Positions 1-7,306 of a stretch of 22,319 bases of DNA are shown in pieces (position 1 is the first letter of the stretch; the number at the start of each line of letters is the position of its first letter). The stretch covers positions 12,618 through 34,936 of the forward strand of contig DHMS01000010.1 of assembly GCA_002405915.1 (NCBI GenBank), written 5' to 3'. The notes under the pieces were generated by a model. It worked only from the letters and a program-made list of their open reading frames with translations. It did no database searches and had not been told where the DNA came from. Position numbers and translations under genes: made by a program. The DNA is from Christensenella sp. UBA4636 (GTDB lineage Bacteria; Bacillota; Clostridia; Christensenellales; Borkfalkiaceae).

Positions 1-308
1 TCGTAAAGCGCGGATATGCGGCGGTACAAACTGTCTTTATTGAAAAACTTTTTATATAGGAGTACGTCGTCTTTTGCGGGAAAGTACACCGCCTTTTCGC
101 CCGTCATGCATTCGAGTTCGCGCGCAGCCTCTTTTGCTTTTACGGCGTTGGAACATATATAAAGCGTTGGCTTTTCGATTAAAGCGGCAAGGTAAAACCG
201 CGCTTCTTCCGAAACGCCGAACGCCGCGGAGGACGCTCCCCCGCGGACCGAATATACCCAGTCCTTTAAAACTTCGGACGTAGGATTTTTTATACTGTCA
301 TATAGCAT
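1..308 (-). CDS. mfd: Transcription-repair coupling factor Mfd, N-terminal fragment (cut by window edge)
   Basis: Only the first 102 codons are present; the gene runs off the left edge. Mfd is a cytoplasmic ATP-dependent translocase that removes stalled RNA polymerase from damaged DNA and recruits UvrA. The visible part matches the UvrB-like N-terminal module: an SAAFGVSEEARFYLAALIEKP-type segment near residues 26-46, then a GEKAVYFPAKDDVLLYKKFF stretch near residues 70-90 and a SLYRRISAL segment. The walker and RNA polymerase-binding parts lie outside the window. An in-frame TAA at 312-314 makes ATG 308 the first usable start. No clear Shine-Dalgarno precedes it; instead a hairpin fills the 38-nt gap after pth. 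The pth-mfd order is common in Firmicutes and supports the call. It could only be another UvrB-like protein, which I find less likely. Confidence 0.85.
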   Translation of the reverse strand, partial: MLYDSIKNPTSEVLKDWVYSVRGGASSAAFGVSEEARFYLAALIEKPTLYICSNAVKAKEAARELECMTGEKAVYFPAKDDVLLYKKFFNKDSLYRRISALY

Positions 309-320
309 TTTTTACCGAGC

Positions 321-340
321 GCGGTCGTTTTTTTGACCGC
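321..340 (-). other. Hairpin between pth and mfd
   Basis: GCGGTC at 321-326 pairs perfectly with GACCGC at 335-340 around an 8-base loop of one G and seven T (plus-strand view). On the transcribed minus strand it follows the pth stop by 6 nt and ends 12 nt before the mfd ATG. No U-tract follows, so it is not a normal terminator. It sits where the mfd ribosome binding site would be, so it may affect mfd translation or mRNA stability. That role is inference. Confidence 0.5.
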
Positions 341-346
341 AAGATA

Positions 347-919
347 TTATTTTGCAGAATTATACTTGCACATAAGCTCGTCCGCGGATAAGCCTTTGAT
401 AAAATCTTCGGCGCAGTCGGCTGCCTTTTTTACGGCTTTTTTGTAGTCATCTTCGCGCTCTTTGGGGATTTCGCTTAAAACGTAATCGATAATCGGAATA
501 TACGAGTTTTCCTTTTGAGAGCCTATCCTTACGCGCGGATATTCCGTAGTGCCGCTTTCGGCGACAATGTTGCGCATCCCGTTGTGCGTTCCCGCGCTGC
601 CGTTTTTCCTAAAACGAATCGTGCCGATTTTCAAATCGAGGTCGTCGTAAATTACAAGGCAGTCTTTTTCGGGAATTTTATAAAAGTTGCGTAAAGCGAC
701 AACCGCTTCGCCGCTTAAATTCATATACGTCAACGGCTTTGCGATAAGCACTTTTTCGCCCGCAACGCTCGTTTCGGCAACAAGGCTTTTGAGCTTAGGC
801 TTTTTTGTGAATTCCGCGCCTAACCTATCCGCAAGCATGTCCGCCGCCATAAAGCCTAAGTTATGCAAGGTTTTTAAGTATTTAGGCTCGGGGTTGCCTA
901 AGCCTACTATAATTTTCAT
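347..919 (-). CDS. pth: Peptidyl-tRNA hydrolase
   Basis: This cytoplasmic enzyme cleaves the ester bond of peptidyl-tRNAs that drop off ribosomes, which recycles the tRNA. At 190 residues it has the usual length. All key residues line up with the bacterial family: Asn9 (GLGNP), catalytic His19 (TLHN), Asn67 (KPLTYMNLSG), Asp92 (VIYDDLDL) and Asn113 (HNG), each shifted by one from E. coli numbering. Two variations are visible: the usual SGGHNG reads SAGTHNG, and the RIGIGRP segment reads RIGSQKEN. The ATG at 919 is preceded by AAGGA with 8-nt spacing. It lies 100 nt after prs, with two hairpins in that gap, and 38 nt before mfd, so it probably belongs to the prs transcription unit. A small independent promoter in the gap cannot be excluded. 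Confidence 0.96.
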   Translation of the reverse strand: MKIIVGLGNPEPKYLKTLHNLGFMAADMLADRLGAEFTKKPKLKSLVAETSVAGEKVLIAKPLTYMNLSGEAVVALRNFYKIPEKDCLVIYDDLDLKIGTIRFRKNGSAGTHNGMRNIVAESGTTEYPRVRIGSQKENSYIPIIDYVLSEIPKEREDDYKKAVKKAADCAEDFIKGLSADELMCKYNSAK

Positions 920-940
920 TGTTCGTTTCCTTTTATTGTC

Positions 941-958
941 GCAAAGTTGAAACTTCGC
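941..958 (-). other. Small hairpin in pth leader
   Basis: GCAAAGTT (941-948) faces AACTTCGC (951-958), complementary except for one G-U wobble. It lies directly upstream of the pth ribosome binding site (AAGGA at about 928-932). With the larger hairpin at 972-1000 it makes a two-hairpin leader in the prs-pth gap. Function unknown. Confidence 0.4.
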
Positions 959-971
959 TCAATAAGTTTTT

Positions 972-1000
972 AAAGGGGTTGCCTTTTAAGCAGCCCCTTT
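972..1000. terminator. Strong hairpin in the prs-pth gap, possible partial terminator
   Basis: A 13-pair stem (AAAGGGG plus TTGC against GCAGCCCCTTT, one G-T wobble) encloses a 7-base loop. On the minus strand, the direction of prs and pth, the stem ends in CCCCTTT followed by AAAAACTTATT, a poor U-tract, so termination there would be partial. On the plus strand it is followed by TTGTCTTTC, a better tract, but no plus-strand gene ends here. Most likely it lowers read-through from prs into pth or protects the prs mRNA 3' end. Confidence 0.5.
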
Positions 1001-1019
1001 TTGTCTTTCAAGTAAAAAA

Positions 1020-1970
1020 TCAATCGTTGTAAATATCCGACATTTTTTTGTCGAGGTATACGTTTTCGATAGCCGTAGCCAAAAGTTTGTCGACGGAAAG
1101 AATTTTGATTTTGTCAATCTTCTTTTCTTCGGGCAAAGCTATGGTGTCGAGAATGACGAGTTCGTCTATGTAGGACTTTTCTATTCTTTCGATAGCGGGT
1201 CCCGAAAGAACGGCGTGCGTGCAGCAAGCGTAAATCTTCTTTGCGCCGGCGTTACGCAACGCTTCCGCGCCAAGGCAGATTGTACCTGCTGTGTCTATCA
1301 TATCGTCGACCAAAAGCGTGGTTTTGCCGGCAACGTCGCCGATAATGTTCATTATTTCGACCTGGTTTGCCTTGGGGCGGCGTTTATCGATAATAGCCAT
1401 CGGGCAGTTAAGCTTGGTTGCGGTGCTTCTCGCTCTTCCGACCGAGCCTACGTCCGGCGAAACGACTACGAAGTTATCGTCTACAAGGTTCTTGAAGTAT
1501 TTGCTTAAAATGTGATTGCCCACGAGGTGGTCTACGGGGATATCGAAAAAGCCCTGAATCTGCGCGGCGTGCAAGTCAATCGTAAGTATTCTGTCCGCGC
1601 CGGCGGAAGTGATGATATCCGCAACGAGCTTTGCGGTAATCGGGTCGCGCGGTTTAGCCTTTCTGTCCTGACGGGCGTAACCGAAGTACGGTATAACCGC
1701 CGTAATTCTGCCCGCGGAAGCGCGGCGAGCCGCGTCTATCATGACGAGAAGTTCCATAAGATTTTCGTTTACAGGCGTGGACGTCGACTGAATGATGAAC
1801 ACGTCCCGTCCGCGGACGCTTTCGGTGATATGAACGCTCGTTTCACCGTCGGAAAAATGCCCTACCTCGATATCGCTCAAACTCATTTTTAGTCTTTTGG
1901 CGATAGCTTCCGCCAACGGGCGGTTCGAGTTTCCTGCAAAAAGCTTAATCTCTGTACTGTGTGTTATCAT
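1020..1970 (-). CDS. prs: Ribose-phosphate pyrophosphokinase (PRPP synthetase)
   Basis: This enzyme makes 5-phosphoribosyl 1-pyrophosphate from ribose 5-phosphate and ATP, the precursor for purines, pyrimidines, NAD, histidine and tryptophan. The start at 1970 gives 316 residues, the normal class I length, and is preceded by AGGAG with 5-nt spacing; a longer in-frame reading to 2036 would run into the promoter. Visible motifs are IKLFAGNSNRPLA at 8-20, the ATP-binding PYFGYARQDRK at 94-104, metal-binding DLHAAQIQGFF at 132-142, the flexible catalytic loop around KRRPKANQ at 196-203, and the PRPP loop VDDMIDTAGT at 221-230. One variation: SPDVGSVGRAR where many relatives have SPD-x-GG-x-x-RAR. 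It has its own promoter (2022-2050) and leads prs-pth-mfd. Confidence 0.97.
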   Translation of the reverse strand: MITHSTEIKLFAGNSNRPLAEAIAKRLKMSLSDIEVGHFSDGETSVHITESVRGRDVFIIQSTSTPVNENLMELLVMIDAARRASAGRITAVIPYFGYARQDRKAKPRDPITAKLVADIITSAGADRILTIDLHAAQIQGFFDIPVDHLVGNHILSKYFKNLVDDNFVVVSPDVGSVGRARSTATKLNCPMAIIDKRRPKANQVEIMNIIGDVAGKTTLLVDDMIDTAGTICLGAEALRNAGAKKIYACCTHAVLSGPAIERIEKSYIDELVILDTIALPEEKKIDKIKILSVDKLLATAIENVYLDKKMSDIYND

Positions 1971-1989
1971 GATTACTCCTTTTATTTTA

Positions 1990-2004
1990 GCGACGTTTAG
2001 TCGC
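1990..2004 (-). other. Small hairpin in prs 5' leader
   Basis: GCGAC (1990-1994) and GTCGC (2000-2004) form a perfect 5-bp stem with a 5-base loop, between the prs promoter and the AGGAG ribosome binding site. It is too small to call a known regulator; it does not resemble a purine or PRPP riboswitch. Confidence 0.35.
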
Positions 2005-2021
2005 AAATTCGTGACGTATAT

Positions 2022-2050
2022 ATAATAAACGAACACGACAAAATAGTCAA
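2022..2050 (-). promoter_or_regulatory. Sigma-A-type promoter of prs
   Basis: Minus-strand -35 TTGACT (2045-2050) and -10 TATTAT (2022-2027) are separated by exactly 17 nt. The predicted transcript begins about 45 nt before the prs ATG and carries the small hairpin and the AGGAG site. The -35 lies just after the tadA stop codon, and no terminator is seen between tadA and this promoter, so read-through from tadA is possible. Confidence 0.75.
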
Positions 2051-2066
2051 CTTTTAGAGGCGGGTT

Positions 2067-2543
2067 TCAGATATTTTCACGCGAATTTTTTCTGCGCGCT
2101 TTGAAGAAGTCCACCATGAGAGCAGCGCATTCGCTTGCAAGCAAGCCTCCCTCGTGCGGACACGACCAGTTGAGCGACCCCTTTTTCAACACGGCAAAAG
2201 CGTTGACGAGCGCGCCGTCCTTTATTTCTTCCGCGCCGAAGTACACCTTTTTCATTCTCGCGTTGAGTATCGCCCCCGCGCACATTACGCAAGGCTCCAC
2301 CGTTACGAACATTTCGCAACCCGTAAGCCGCCAGTCTTTTAGTTTTTTGCAAGCGGCGTTTATCGCGATTATTTCGGCATGCGCCGTTGCAAGGCTCGTT
2401 TCTTCCCGCTTATTCCGCCCGCGCGCTATAATTTTGCCGTCTTTAACTATCACCGCGCCTATCGGGATTTCGCCCTTTTTAAAAGCTATTTTCGCTTGTT
2501 TTATGGCTTCGCGCATAAAGCGTATTTTGTCGGCTTGTATCAT
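2067..2543 (-). CDS. tadA: tRNA-specific adenosine deaminase TadA
   Basis: TadA deaminates adenosine 34 to inosine in tRNA-Arg(ACG), allowing one tRNA to read several codons. The 158-residue protein has the zinc deaminase motifs of the cytidine/deoxycytidylate deaminase fold: HAE at 55-57 (zinc ligand His55, proton shuttle Glu57) and PCVMC at 84-88 (Cys85 and Cys88). The N-terminal helix and FKKGEIPIGAVIVKDG strand also match the family. Its ATG shares four bases with the rlmH stop (ATGA, 2540-2543), which points to translational coupling. No separate ribosome binding site is obvious, as expected for coupling. The short basic C-terminus (RRKNSRE) is typical. A guanine deaminase-like relative is less likely given the GAILNARMKKVYFGA segment. 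Confidence 0.95.
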   Translation of the reverse strand: MIQADKIRFMREAIKQAKIAFKKGEIPIGAVIVKDGKIIARGRNKREETSLATAHAEIIAINAACKKLKDWRLTGCEMFVTVEPCVMCAGAILNARMKKVYFGAEEIKDGALVNAFAVLKKGSLNWSCPHEGGLLASECAALMVDFFKARRKNSRENI

Positions 2544-3004
2544 TTGTGGTACCCCGTGCCGGCGATTATCGTAAACGCGCGGTAGACTTGTTCGGCGAGG
2601 ATAACCCGCATAAGCGCGTGCGGAAAAGTCATATCGGAAAAGGAAAGTTTTACGTCGGCTTTATTCTTAACTTCGTCGGAAAGTCCTCTCGAAGAGCCTA
2701 TGACGAAAGTCATTTCTTCGCCCTTATCCACAAAGCCTTTTATGAGCGAAGAAAGAGCTTCGCTCGAATATTTTTTGCCTTCTATCGCAAGCACTATAAC
2801 CTTGCCTTTGAGTTTCTCTATTATGTTTTTGCCTTCCGTTTCAAGCGTTTTTTTAACGTCTTGTTCAAGCGGCGGGTTTTCTTCTTTTACTTCTATTACG
2901 CTCACTTTTGCGTAAGCGGAAAGCCGTTTTAAGTATTCGTTCAAAGCTTCCCTATAATAGCTTTCCTTTATTTTTCCGACGACTACGAAATTTATTTTTA
3001 CCAT
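2540..3004 (-). CDS. rlmH: 23S rRNA (pseudouridine-1915 N3)-methyltransferase RlmH
   Basis: RlmH is a small dimeric SPOUT methyltransferase that methylates pseudouridine 1915 in helix 69 of 23S rRNA on assembled ribosomes, using S-adenosylmethionine. The 154-residue length is typical. The knot region is clear: FVIGSSRGLSDEV around residues 100-112, then LSFSDMTFPHALMRVILAEQVYRAF and the conserved end GTGYHK (usually GxPYHK). The cofactor loop reads GSSRG where many relatives have GGxxG, a mild change. The ribosome binding site AAGGA overlaps the CPBP protease stop codon (gap 11 nt), and the stop overlaps the tadA start, so the three genes are probably co-translated. Confidence 0.95.
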   Translation of the reverse strand: MVKINFVVVGKIKESYYREALNEYLKRLSAYAKVSVIEVKEENPPLEQDVKKTLETEGKNIIEKLKGKVIVLAIEGKKYSSEALSSLIKGFVDKGEEMTFVIGSSRGLSDEVKNKADVKLSFSDMTFPHALMRVILAEQVYRAFTIIAGTGYHK

Positions 3005-3015
3005 TTTCTTTTTCC

Positions 3016-3912
3016 TTATTTAGCCAATAAATTCGAAATCCATATGGCAAGCGCGACGATAAGCCCGGGCGCAAGATATAAAAGCCCGTCTATAAGTCGA
3101 TTATCGCTCGTTTTTTGCTTTTCAATCGTATTATCCGTTCTGTTCGGCTTCATTATTATATAAAGCCCTACGGCAAGTAAAATTAGCCCGCAAACGACGG
3201 ATACGGCGAGCGCGCCGCCCGTAAAACCGTTCCATTCGGGAGCAGCAAAGCAGAGGATAAGCACGACTAAGTTATTGATAAAATGCAGTATCGTTCCGGG
3301 GATTACGCTTCCGCTTTTTAAAGCTACGAGCGCAAAGATAAAGCCGAGGACGAATTGATAAAGCGTTTTTGCGGGGCTGAAATGATAAAACGCGAAAAGC
3401 GCGCCGGAGAGTAGCGCGGAACGGATAACGCCTATAAAGGACAAATCCATCGCGATTAGCCCGCGGAACAAAATTTCTTCCAAAATAGCGGGCAAAAGAC
3501 ATATTGCGAAGAAAAGCACGGTAAAAGTCAAAGGAGAAAATTCGGGCAAAACCGCGGTTTCTTCGGCGTAACCGAAAAGCGACAAAAACTTTACGAACAG
3601 TATGTTAAGGTTTGAAAAAGCGAAAAAACACCCCGCCGCGATAAGCGGCAAGGCAAGGAAATACTTTTTTTGAGGAACTTTAAAAAGCGGCTTTATTTCC
3701 GCTTTAAAACCGAATTTTACTATCGCGAGCGCAACTAAAAGCGCGACGGAAGATATTCCGTAGCTTAAATAGGTGTAAACGGGGCTACTTTTAAAGGCTT
3801 CGCCCGCAGCCGCAACTATAGCGGAAAAGACGAGAGAAGCGACAAGCATTGCGCCGATAACGCTCGTAAACGTCTTTGCCCAGATATGTTTTTTGATAGT
3901 TCCGTCAGTCAT
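3016..3912 (-). CDS. CPBP family intramembrane glutamic endopeptidase (CAAX/Abi type)
   Basis: This 298-residue integral membrane protein has about eight hydrophobic segments and the three CPBP motifs: EEILFR at 145-150 (glutamates 145 and 146, Arg150), FxxxH ending at His177, and His210 followed by FINN. The family (Rce1/CAAX protease-like) cuts substrates in the membrane; in bacteria roles include bacteriocin immunity and peptide processing, and the substrate here is unknown. It sits between plsY and rlmH. A copy of the dispersed repeat (3080-3106) encodes part of the loop before the last membrane segment (DNRLIDGLLY), which looks like an added insert. ATG 3912 is preceded by GGTGG with 4-nt spacing. 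Confidence 0.88.
   Translation of the reverse strand: MTDGTIKKHIWAKTFTSVIGAMLVASLVFSAIVAAAGEAFKSSPVYTYLSYGISSVALLVALAIVKFGFKAEIKPLFKVPQKKYFLALPLIAAGCFFAFSNLNILFVKFLSLFGYAEETAVLPEFSPLTFTVLFFAICLLPAILEEILFRGLIAMDLSFIGVIRSALLSGALFAFYHFSPAKTLYQFVLGFIFALVALKSGSVIPGTILHFINNLVVLILCFAAPEWNGFTGGALAVSVVCGLILLAVGLYIIMKPNRTDNTIEKQKTSDNRLIDGLLYLAPGLIVALAIWISNLLAK
3080..3106 (-). repeat. Dispersed repeat copy A (inside CPBP protease gene)
   Basis: One of four copies of a 22-27-base element. Plus-strand pattern: AAAAGCC, two variable bases, then TCTATAAGTCGATTAT, then CG. This copy and the one at 11119-11145 differ at a single base over 27. It is read in frame as NRLIDGLLY in the loop before the last membrane helix of the protease. 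Confidence 0.75.
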
Positions 3913-3954
3913 TTATCCACCGTTTAGCCCGATTTTTGCTTTAAAAATTAGAAT

Positions 3955-4692
3955 TTAAACTTCGGGTTCTTCTTTTTTCTTTTTGTCTTTGAGCTTTTTA
4001 ACCATTCCCGCCCAGTCGGTTTTGTGTTCTTCGCCCTTAAAAAGCCGAACGATATTTTTTCTGTGCGCAATGTAAACTTCGATAATCATGAGCAAAGCGC
4101 AAACGTTAGTAAAGATGAACGCGTAAAGCGCGTCGCCCGTTAAAGAAGCGTTAAGCGCGTATCTTAAAAGGTTGTCCGCGCCAAAATATATTGCCGGCGG
4201 GGTTATCGCTATAAAGGAGCCGACGGAGCCTACGCCCGTGATGAATATAAACGCTATGGCTATCGCGCCGACTATAAGCATTATCCACCAGTTGAAAACG
4301 GCTAAAACGCCTATCGTCGAAGCCACGCCTTTGCCGCCCTTAAACCCGTACAAAACGGGGAAGATATGCCCCGTTACGACGAACAGCCCGGCAAGAGCCG
4401 AAGCGAACGTGCCGACAGGCAATTCGCCGCCTAAAAAAGTCGCGTTGCCGAAGCAAAGTCGGGCTATAAGCGCGGGAACGGTACCTTTTAGTATATCGAG
4501 GACAAGCACGAGCGCGCCTATCTTTATTCCGAAAACCCTGCTCATATTGAGCGTACCCGGGTTGCCGCTGCCTTCTTTTCTGACGTCTTTGCCGAGTATA
4601 GCCGATATAAGCACGGCGTTGTTCACGTTGCCGTAAAAATAGCTTGCGACGGCTATTAAAACGAGCCACCATACGATTTCTTGGAAACTCAT
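3955..4692 (-). CDS. plsY: Acyl-phosphate:glycerol-3-phosphate acyltransferase PlsY
   Basis: PlsY is a membrane enzyme that transfers an acyl group from acyl-phosphate to glycerol 3-phosphate, the first step of phospholipid synthesis in most Firmicutes. Motifs: GSGNPGTLNMSR at 41-52 (usually GSGNxGATNxxR), GHIFPVLYGFKGGKGVAST at 108-126, and AHRKNIVRL near residues 209-217. The usual first-loop SIPxG reads NVNNA here. About five to seven hydrophobic segments are visible. At 245 residues it is longer than the typical ~200 because of a charged C-terminal tail rich in Lys and Glu (KKLKDKKKKEEPE). It starts 1 nt after the der stop (TGA-T-ATG), so the two are coupled. In many clostridia gpsA follows plsY; here a CPBP protease gene does. 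Confidence 0.94.
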   Translation of the reverse strand: MSFQEIVWWLVLIAVASYFYGNVNNAVLISAILGKDVRKEGSGNPGTLNMSRVFGIKIGALVLVLDILKGTVPALIARLCFGNATFLGGELPVGTFASALAGLFVVTGHIFPVLYGFKGGKGVASTIGVLAVFNWWIMLIVGAIAIAFIFITGVGSVGSFIAITPPAIYFGADNLLRYALNASLTGDALYAFIFTNVCALLMIIEVYIAHRKNIVRLFKGEEHKTDWAGMVKKLKDKKKKEEPEV

Positions 4693-4693
4693 A

Positions 4694-6010
4694 TCACTCT
4701 TCTTCCTTTTCTCTAAAGAATATTCTTATCGGCGTACCCGAGAAATCGAAAGTTTTTCTTATAACGTTTTCGAGGTATCTCTTGTACGAAAAATGCACCA
4801 AATCCTTGTTGTTTACAAAAATTATAAACGTAGGCGGCTCTACTCCCTCTTGAGTCGAATAGTAAATTTTAAGTCGTCTGCCCTTCTTTGAAGGCGGTTC
4901 GGTCATTCGCACGGCGTCGGCGATAACGTCGTTAAGCGTACCCGTAGTTATGCGACGGCGAGCGTTTTCAAGGCACTTCTCGGCGGTGTCAAGCACCTTT
5001 TCAAGCCGTTGCCCCGTCTTTGCCGAAACATAAACGGCAACGTAATAGTCCATAAACGCAAGGTCGCAATCGAGCTTTTTGCGGAATTCTTCGACTGTGT
5101 GCGTATCCTTTTCGACGATATCCCACTTGTTCATAACTATTACCGAGGGCTTGCCCTGTTCGTGAATATAACCGGCGATTTTTACGTCTTGCTCTGTTAA
5201 TCCTTCCTTACTGTCGATAACGAGCAAACAAACGTCGGCACGCCTTACGGAAGCGAGCGCGCGGATAACGCTGTAATATTCCACGTCCTCGTCCACGGCT
5301 TTCTTTTTCCTTATGCCCGCGGTGTCGATAAGCGTAAAGTTTTTGCCTTTATAGGTAAAAGGCGTGTCGATAGCGTCGCGCGTGGTGCCGGAAATATCCG
5401 AAACGATAGTTCTGTCATAGCCTAAAATTTTGTTGACTAAGCTTGATTTACCCGCGTTCGGCTTGCCGACGACCGCAACCTTTATATCGTCGCCTTTGTC
5501 CTCTTCTTCGACTTTTTTAAGGTAATTGCACACCTCTTCGAGCACGTCGCCGAATCCTTTGGATTGTTCGCTCGAAACGCCGATAGGGTCGCCCAAGCCG
5601 AGAGAATAAAATTCGAAAAGGTCTTCGCGCTTATAGTTGTCAAGTTTGTTCACGACGAGAACTATCGGCTTTTTACTGCGGCGAAGCTTGTCCGCAACGT
5701 CCATGTCCGCGGTCGTAACGCCGTCTTTCGCACTGCACATGAATATAATGACGTCCGCCGTTTCGATGGCGATTTCGGCTTGCTTTTTTATGTGCCGCCA
5801 CATTTCGTCCTCGCTTTTAAGCTCTATTCCGCCGGTATCGATCATCGTGAAAGAATACCCGCACCATTCCACGTCGCAGTAAATTCTGTCGCGGGTCACG
5901 CCGGGTTTATCCTGAACGATTGAAATTTTCGTTCCCGTTATTTTGTTGAAAAACGTGGATTTGCCCACGTTCGGTCTGCCTACTATGGCAACTATCGGTT
6001 TTGCGTTCAT
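4694..6010 (-). CDS. der: Ribosome-assembly GTPase Der (EngA)
   Basis: Der carries two tandem GTPase domains and a C-terminal KH-like domain and is needed for 50S subunit assembly. Domain 1 has GRPNVGKST at 11-19, a DTGG switch and NKLD; domain 2 has GKPNAGKSS, a SGTTRDAID switch, DTAG and NKWD. The C-terminal part (TEPPSKKGRRLKIYY, then PPTFIIFVNN and YLENVIRKTFDFSGTPIRIFFR) is the usual KH-like end. Length (438 residues) is normal. ATG 6010 has AAGGA with a 6-7-nt spacer, placed just after the stop of the DUF512 gene (11-nt gap). It is followed at 1 nt by plsY. The DUF512-der-plsY order is typical of Clostridia. Confidence 0.97.
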   Translation of the reverse strand: MNAKPIVAIVGRPNVGKSTFFNKITGTKISIVQDKPGVTRDRIYCDVEWCGYSFTMIDTGGIELKSEDEMWRHIKKQAEIAIETADVIIFMCSAKDGVTTADMDVADKLRRSKKPIVLVVNKLDNYKREDLFEFYSLGLGDPIGVSSEQSKGFGDVLEEVCNYLKKVEEEDKGDDIKVAVVGKPNAGKSSLVNKILGYDRTIVSDISGTTRDAIDTPFTYKGKNFTLIDTAGIRKKKAVDEDVEYYSVIRALASVRRADVCLLVIDSKEGLTEQDVKIAGYIHEQGKPSVIVMNKWDIVEKDTHTVEEFRKKLDCDLAFMDYYVAVYVSAKTGQRLEKVLDTAEKCLENARRRITTGTLNDVIADAVRMTEPPSKKGRRLKIYYSTQEGVEPPTFIIFVNNKDLVHFSYKRYLENVIRKTFDFSGTPIRIFFREKEEE

Positions 6011-6021
6011 AATCTGTCCTT

Positions 6022-7299
6022 TTATCTTTTTCGGGTAAGGCTCGTAAAGAACCCGTCTCCCCCTTCTTCTATAATTCGTACTTTTTTGCCGAGGGCCTCT
6101 TCGACTTCGCTTACGGTAGTGTCGTCCAAAAACGCGTCGCCCTCGTCGCGGAGCATAATCTTAGGCACGCAAAGCTCGTCGAATTCGATTCCCGATTTTT
6201 TTACGGCGTTTATTATATCTCTGCCGACCACAAGCCCCGCGCACGTTATGCTCTCGCCGAAAAATTCGTTTTTAACGGCTAAAACGGTTAGCTTTAATCT
6301 GTCGCAATACTTCATCGTTTTTTCGGCAAATTCGCGGATAAAACTCTCGGCGGCAACGCCCGTTACTAATAAAAAAGTCCGTCTATAAGTCGTTTTTCTC
6401 GCTGTTTTTTCAAAATCATGAATGAACTTGGTCATCATTCCCACGCCGTTTTCTATCTGTTCAAAGTCCCCGTAATACTCGTAATTTTCATACGGCATAT
6501 GCGCGCGGACGTAAAAATCGTCGGCGGCGAAAACGAGTTGGCGCCCTATTTTTTTGTTGAAAGCATTTATCGTGTTTATGATATCGGCGGAGTACTTTTC
6601 GTCGACGTTTTCTATCTTCGTCAAGTTCTCCCTATGCCCCGTTATTCCGCACGGAACGACCGCAAGCGTTTTTACGTTTTCGAGCTTTGCCACGTCCGCC
6701 ATAGTCTTTTCAAGCTCTTTGCCGTCGTTCACGCCTTTTACAAGCACTATTTGCGTGTGCATGGTAATGCCCGCCGCGTTGAGCCGAGTTAACTGGTCGT
6801 TTATTCTGTCGGCAAAGCGGTTGGAAAGCATTTTTTTTCTAAGTTCGCCGTTGGTCGTATGCACGGAAATGTAAAGAGGGCTTAGATTAAGCCTTATAAT
6901 TCTGTCGATATCGCCCTTTCTCAAATTCGTGAGCGTAACATAGTTTCCGCACAAAAAACTTTGGCGGTAATCGTCGTCTTTGACGTAAAGAGTAGGGCGC
7001 ATGTTCGCGGGGAGCTGCGCCACGAAGCAAAATATGCAGTTGTTATGACAAAGACGGATATCGAGATTATCGCTTTCGAAGTCAAGCCCGAGCGTTTCGT
7101 CGTCGTATTTTTCTACTTCGCAATCGGTAACTTCGCCGTTGCGCCTTACGCTCACGACAAAGTTTTCCTGACCCTCGTAATAAAGATAATCGAGCAAATC
7201 TTCGGCTTCGTAGCCGTCGAAAGCGACAATTTCGTCGCCCGGCTCTATTCCGAGTTCGTACCCGACCCCGTTTTTGTCTACATTTGTAACTTTTAGCAT
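6022..7299 (-). CDS. DUF512 family radical SAM protein with N-terminal PDZ-like domain
   Basis: The 425-residue protein has an N-terminal PDZ-like segment (residues about 1-55, including GVGYELGIEPGDEIVAFDG) and then a radical SAM motif, C84-x3-C88-x2-C91 (LCHNNCIFCF), that would bind a 4Fe-4S cluster. The radical SAM-like barrel and a C-terminal DUF512 region follow (MLRDEGDAFLDD and GDGFFTSL near the end). The reaction of this family is not known to me, though its genes commonly sit beside der. The ATG at 7299 lies only 7 nt after a consensus -10 box and has no ribosome binding site, so the mRNA may be leaderless. A repeat copy (6371-6392) lies within the coding sequence, read as TTYRRTFLL. 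Confidence 0.9.
   Translation of the reverse strand: MLKVTNVDKNGVGYELGIEPGDEIVAFDGYEAEDLLDYLYYEGQENFVVSVRRNGEVTDCEVEKYDDETLGLDFESDNLDIRLCHNNCIFCFVAQLPANMRPTLYVKDDDYRQSFLCGNYVTLTNLRKGDIDRIIRLNLSPLYISVHTTNGELRKKMLSNRFADRINDQLTRLNAAGITMHTQIVLVKGVNDGKELEKTMADVAKLENVKTLAVVPCGITGHRENLTKIENVDEKYSADIINTINAFNKKIGRQLVFAADDFYVRAHMPYENYEYYGDFEQIENGVGMMTKFIHDFEKTARKTTYRRTFLLVTGVAAESFIREFAEKTMKYCDRLKLTVLAVKNEFFGESITCAGLVVGRDIINAVKKSGIEFDELCVPKIMLRDEGDAFLDDTTVSEVEEALGKKVRIIEEGGDGFFTSLTRKR
6371..6392 (-). repeat. Dispersed repeat copy C (inside DUF512 gene, shortened)
   Basis: This copy keeps AAAAGTC, two bases (CG) and TCTATAAGTCG with the same spacing as the other three, then diverges where they read ATTAT. 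It shares 14 bases in a row with copy A (CCGTCTATAAGTCG). It is read in a different frame from copy A, giving TTYRRT, so the match is in DNA and not from a shared protein motif. Confidence 0.6.
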
Positions 7300-7306
7300 A
7301 GTTAGT

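Noticed and set aside
1971..2036. Longer N-terminus for PRPP synthetase (start at 2036)
   Set aside because: The extra 22 codons would overlap the -10 box and leader hairpin, and AGGAG sits correctly before ATG 1970, which gives the family's normal length.
4261..4290. A possible fifth copy of the dispersed repeat (ACTATAAGCATTAT)
   Set aside because: Only scattered matches to the core and none to the AAAAGCC part; probably a chance resemblance within plsY.
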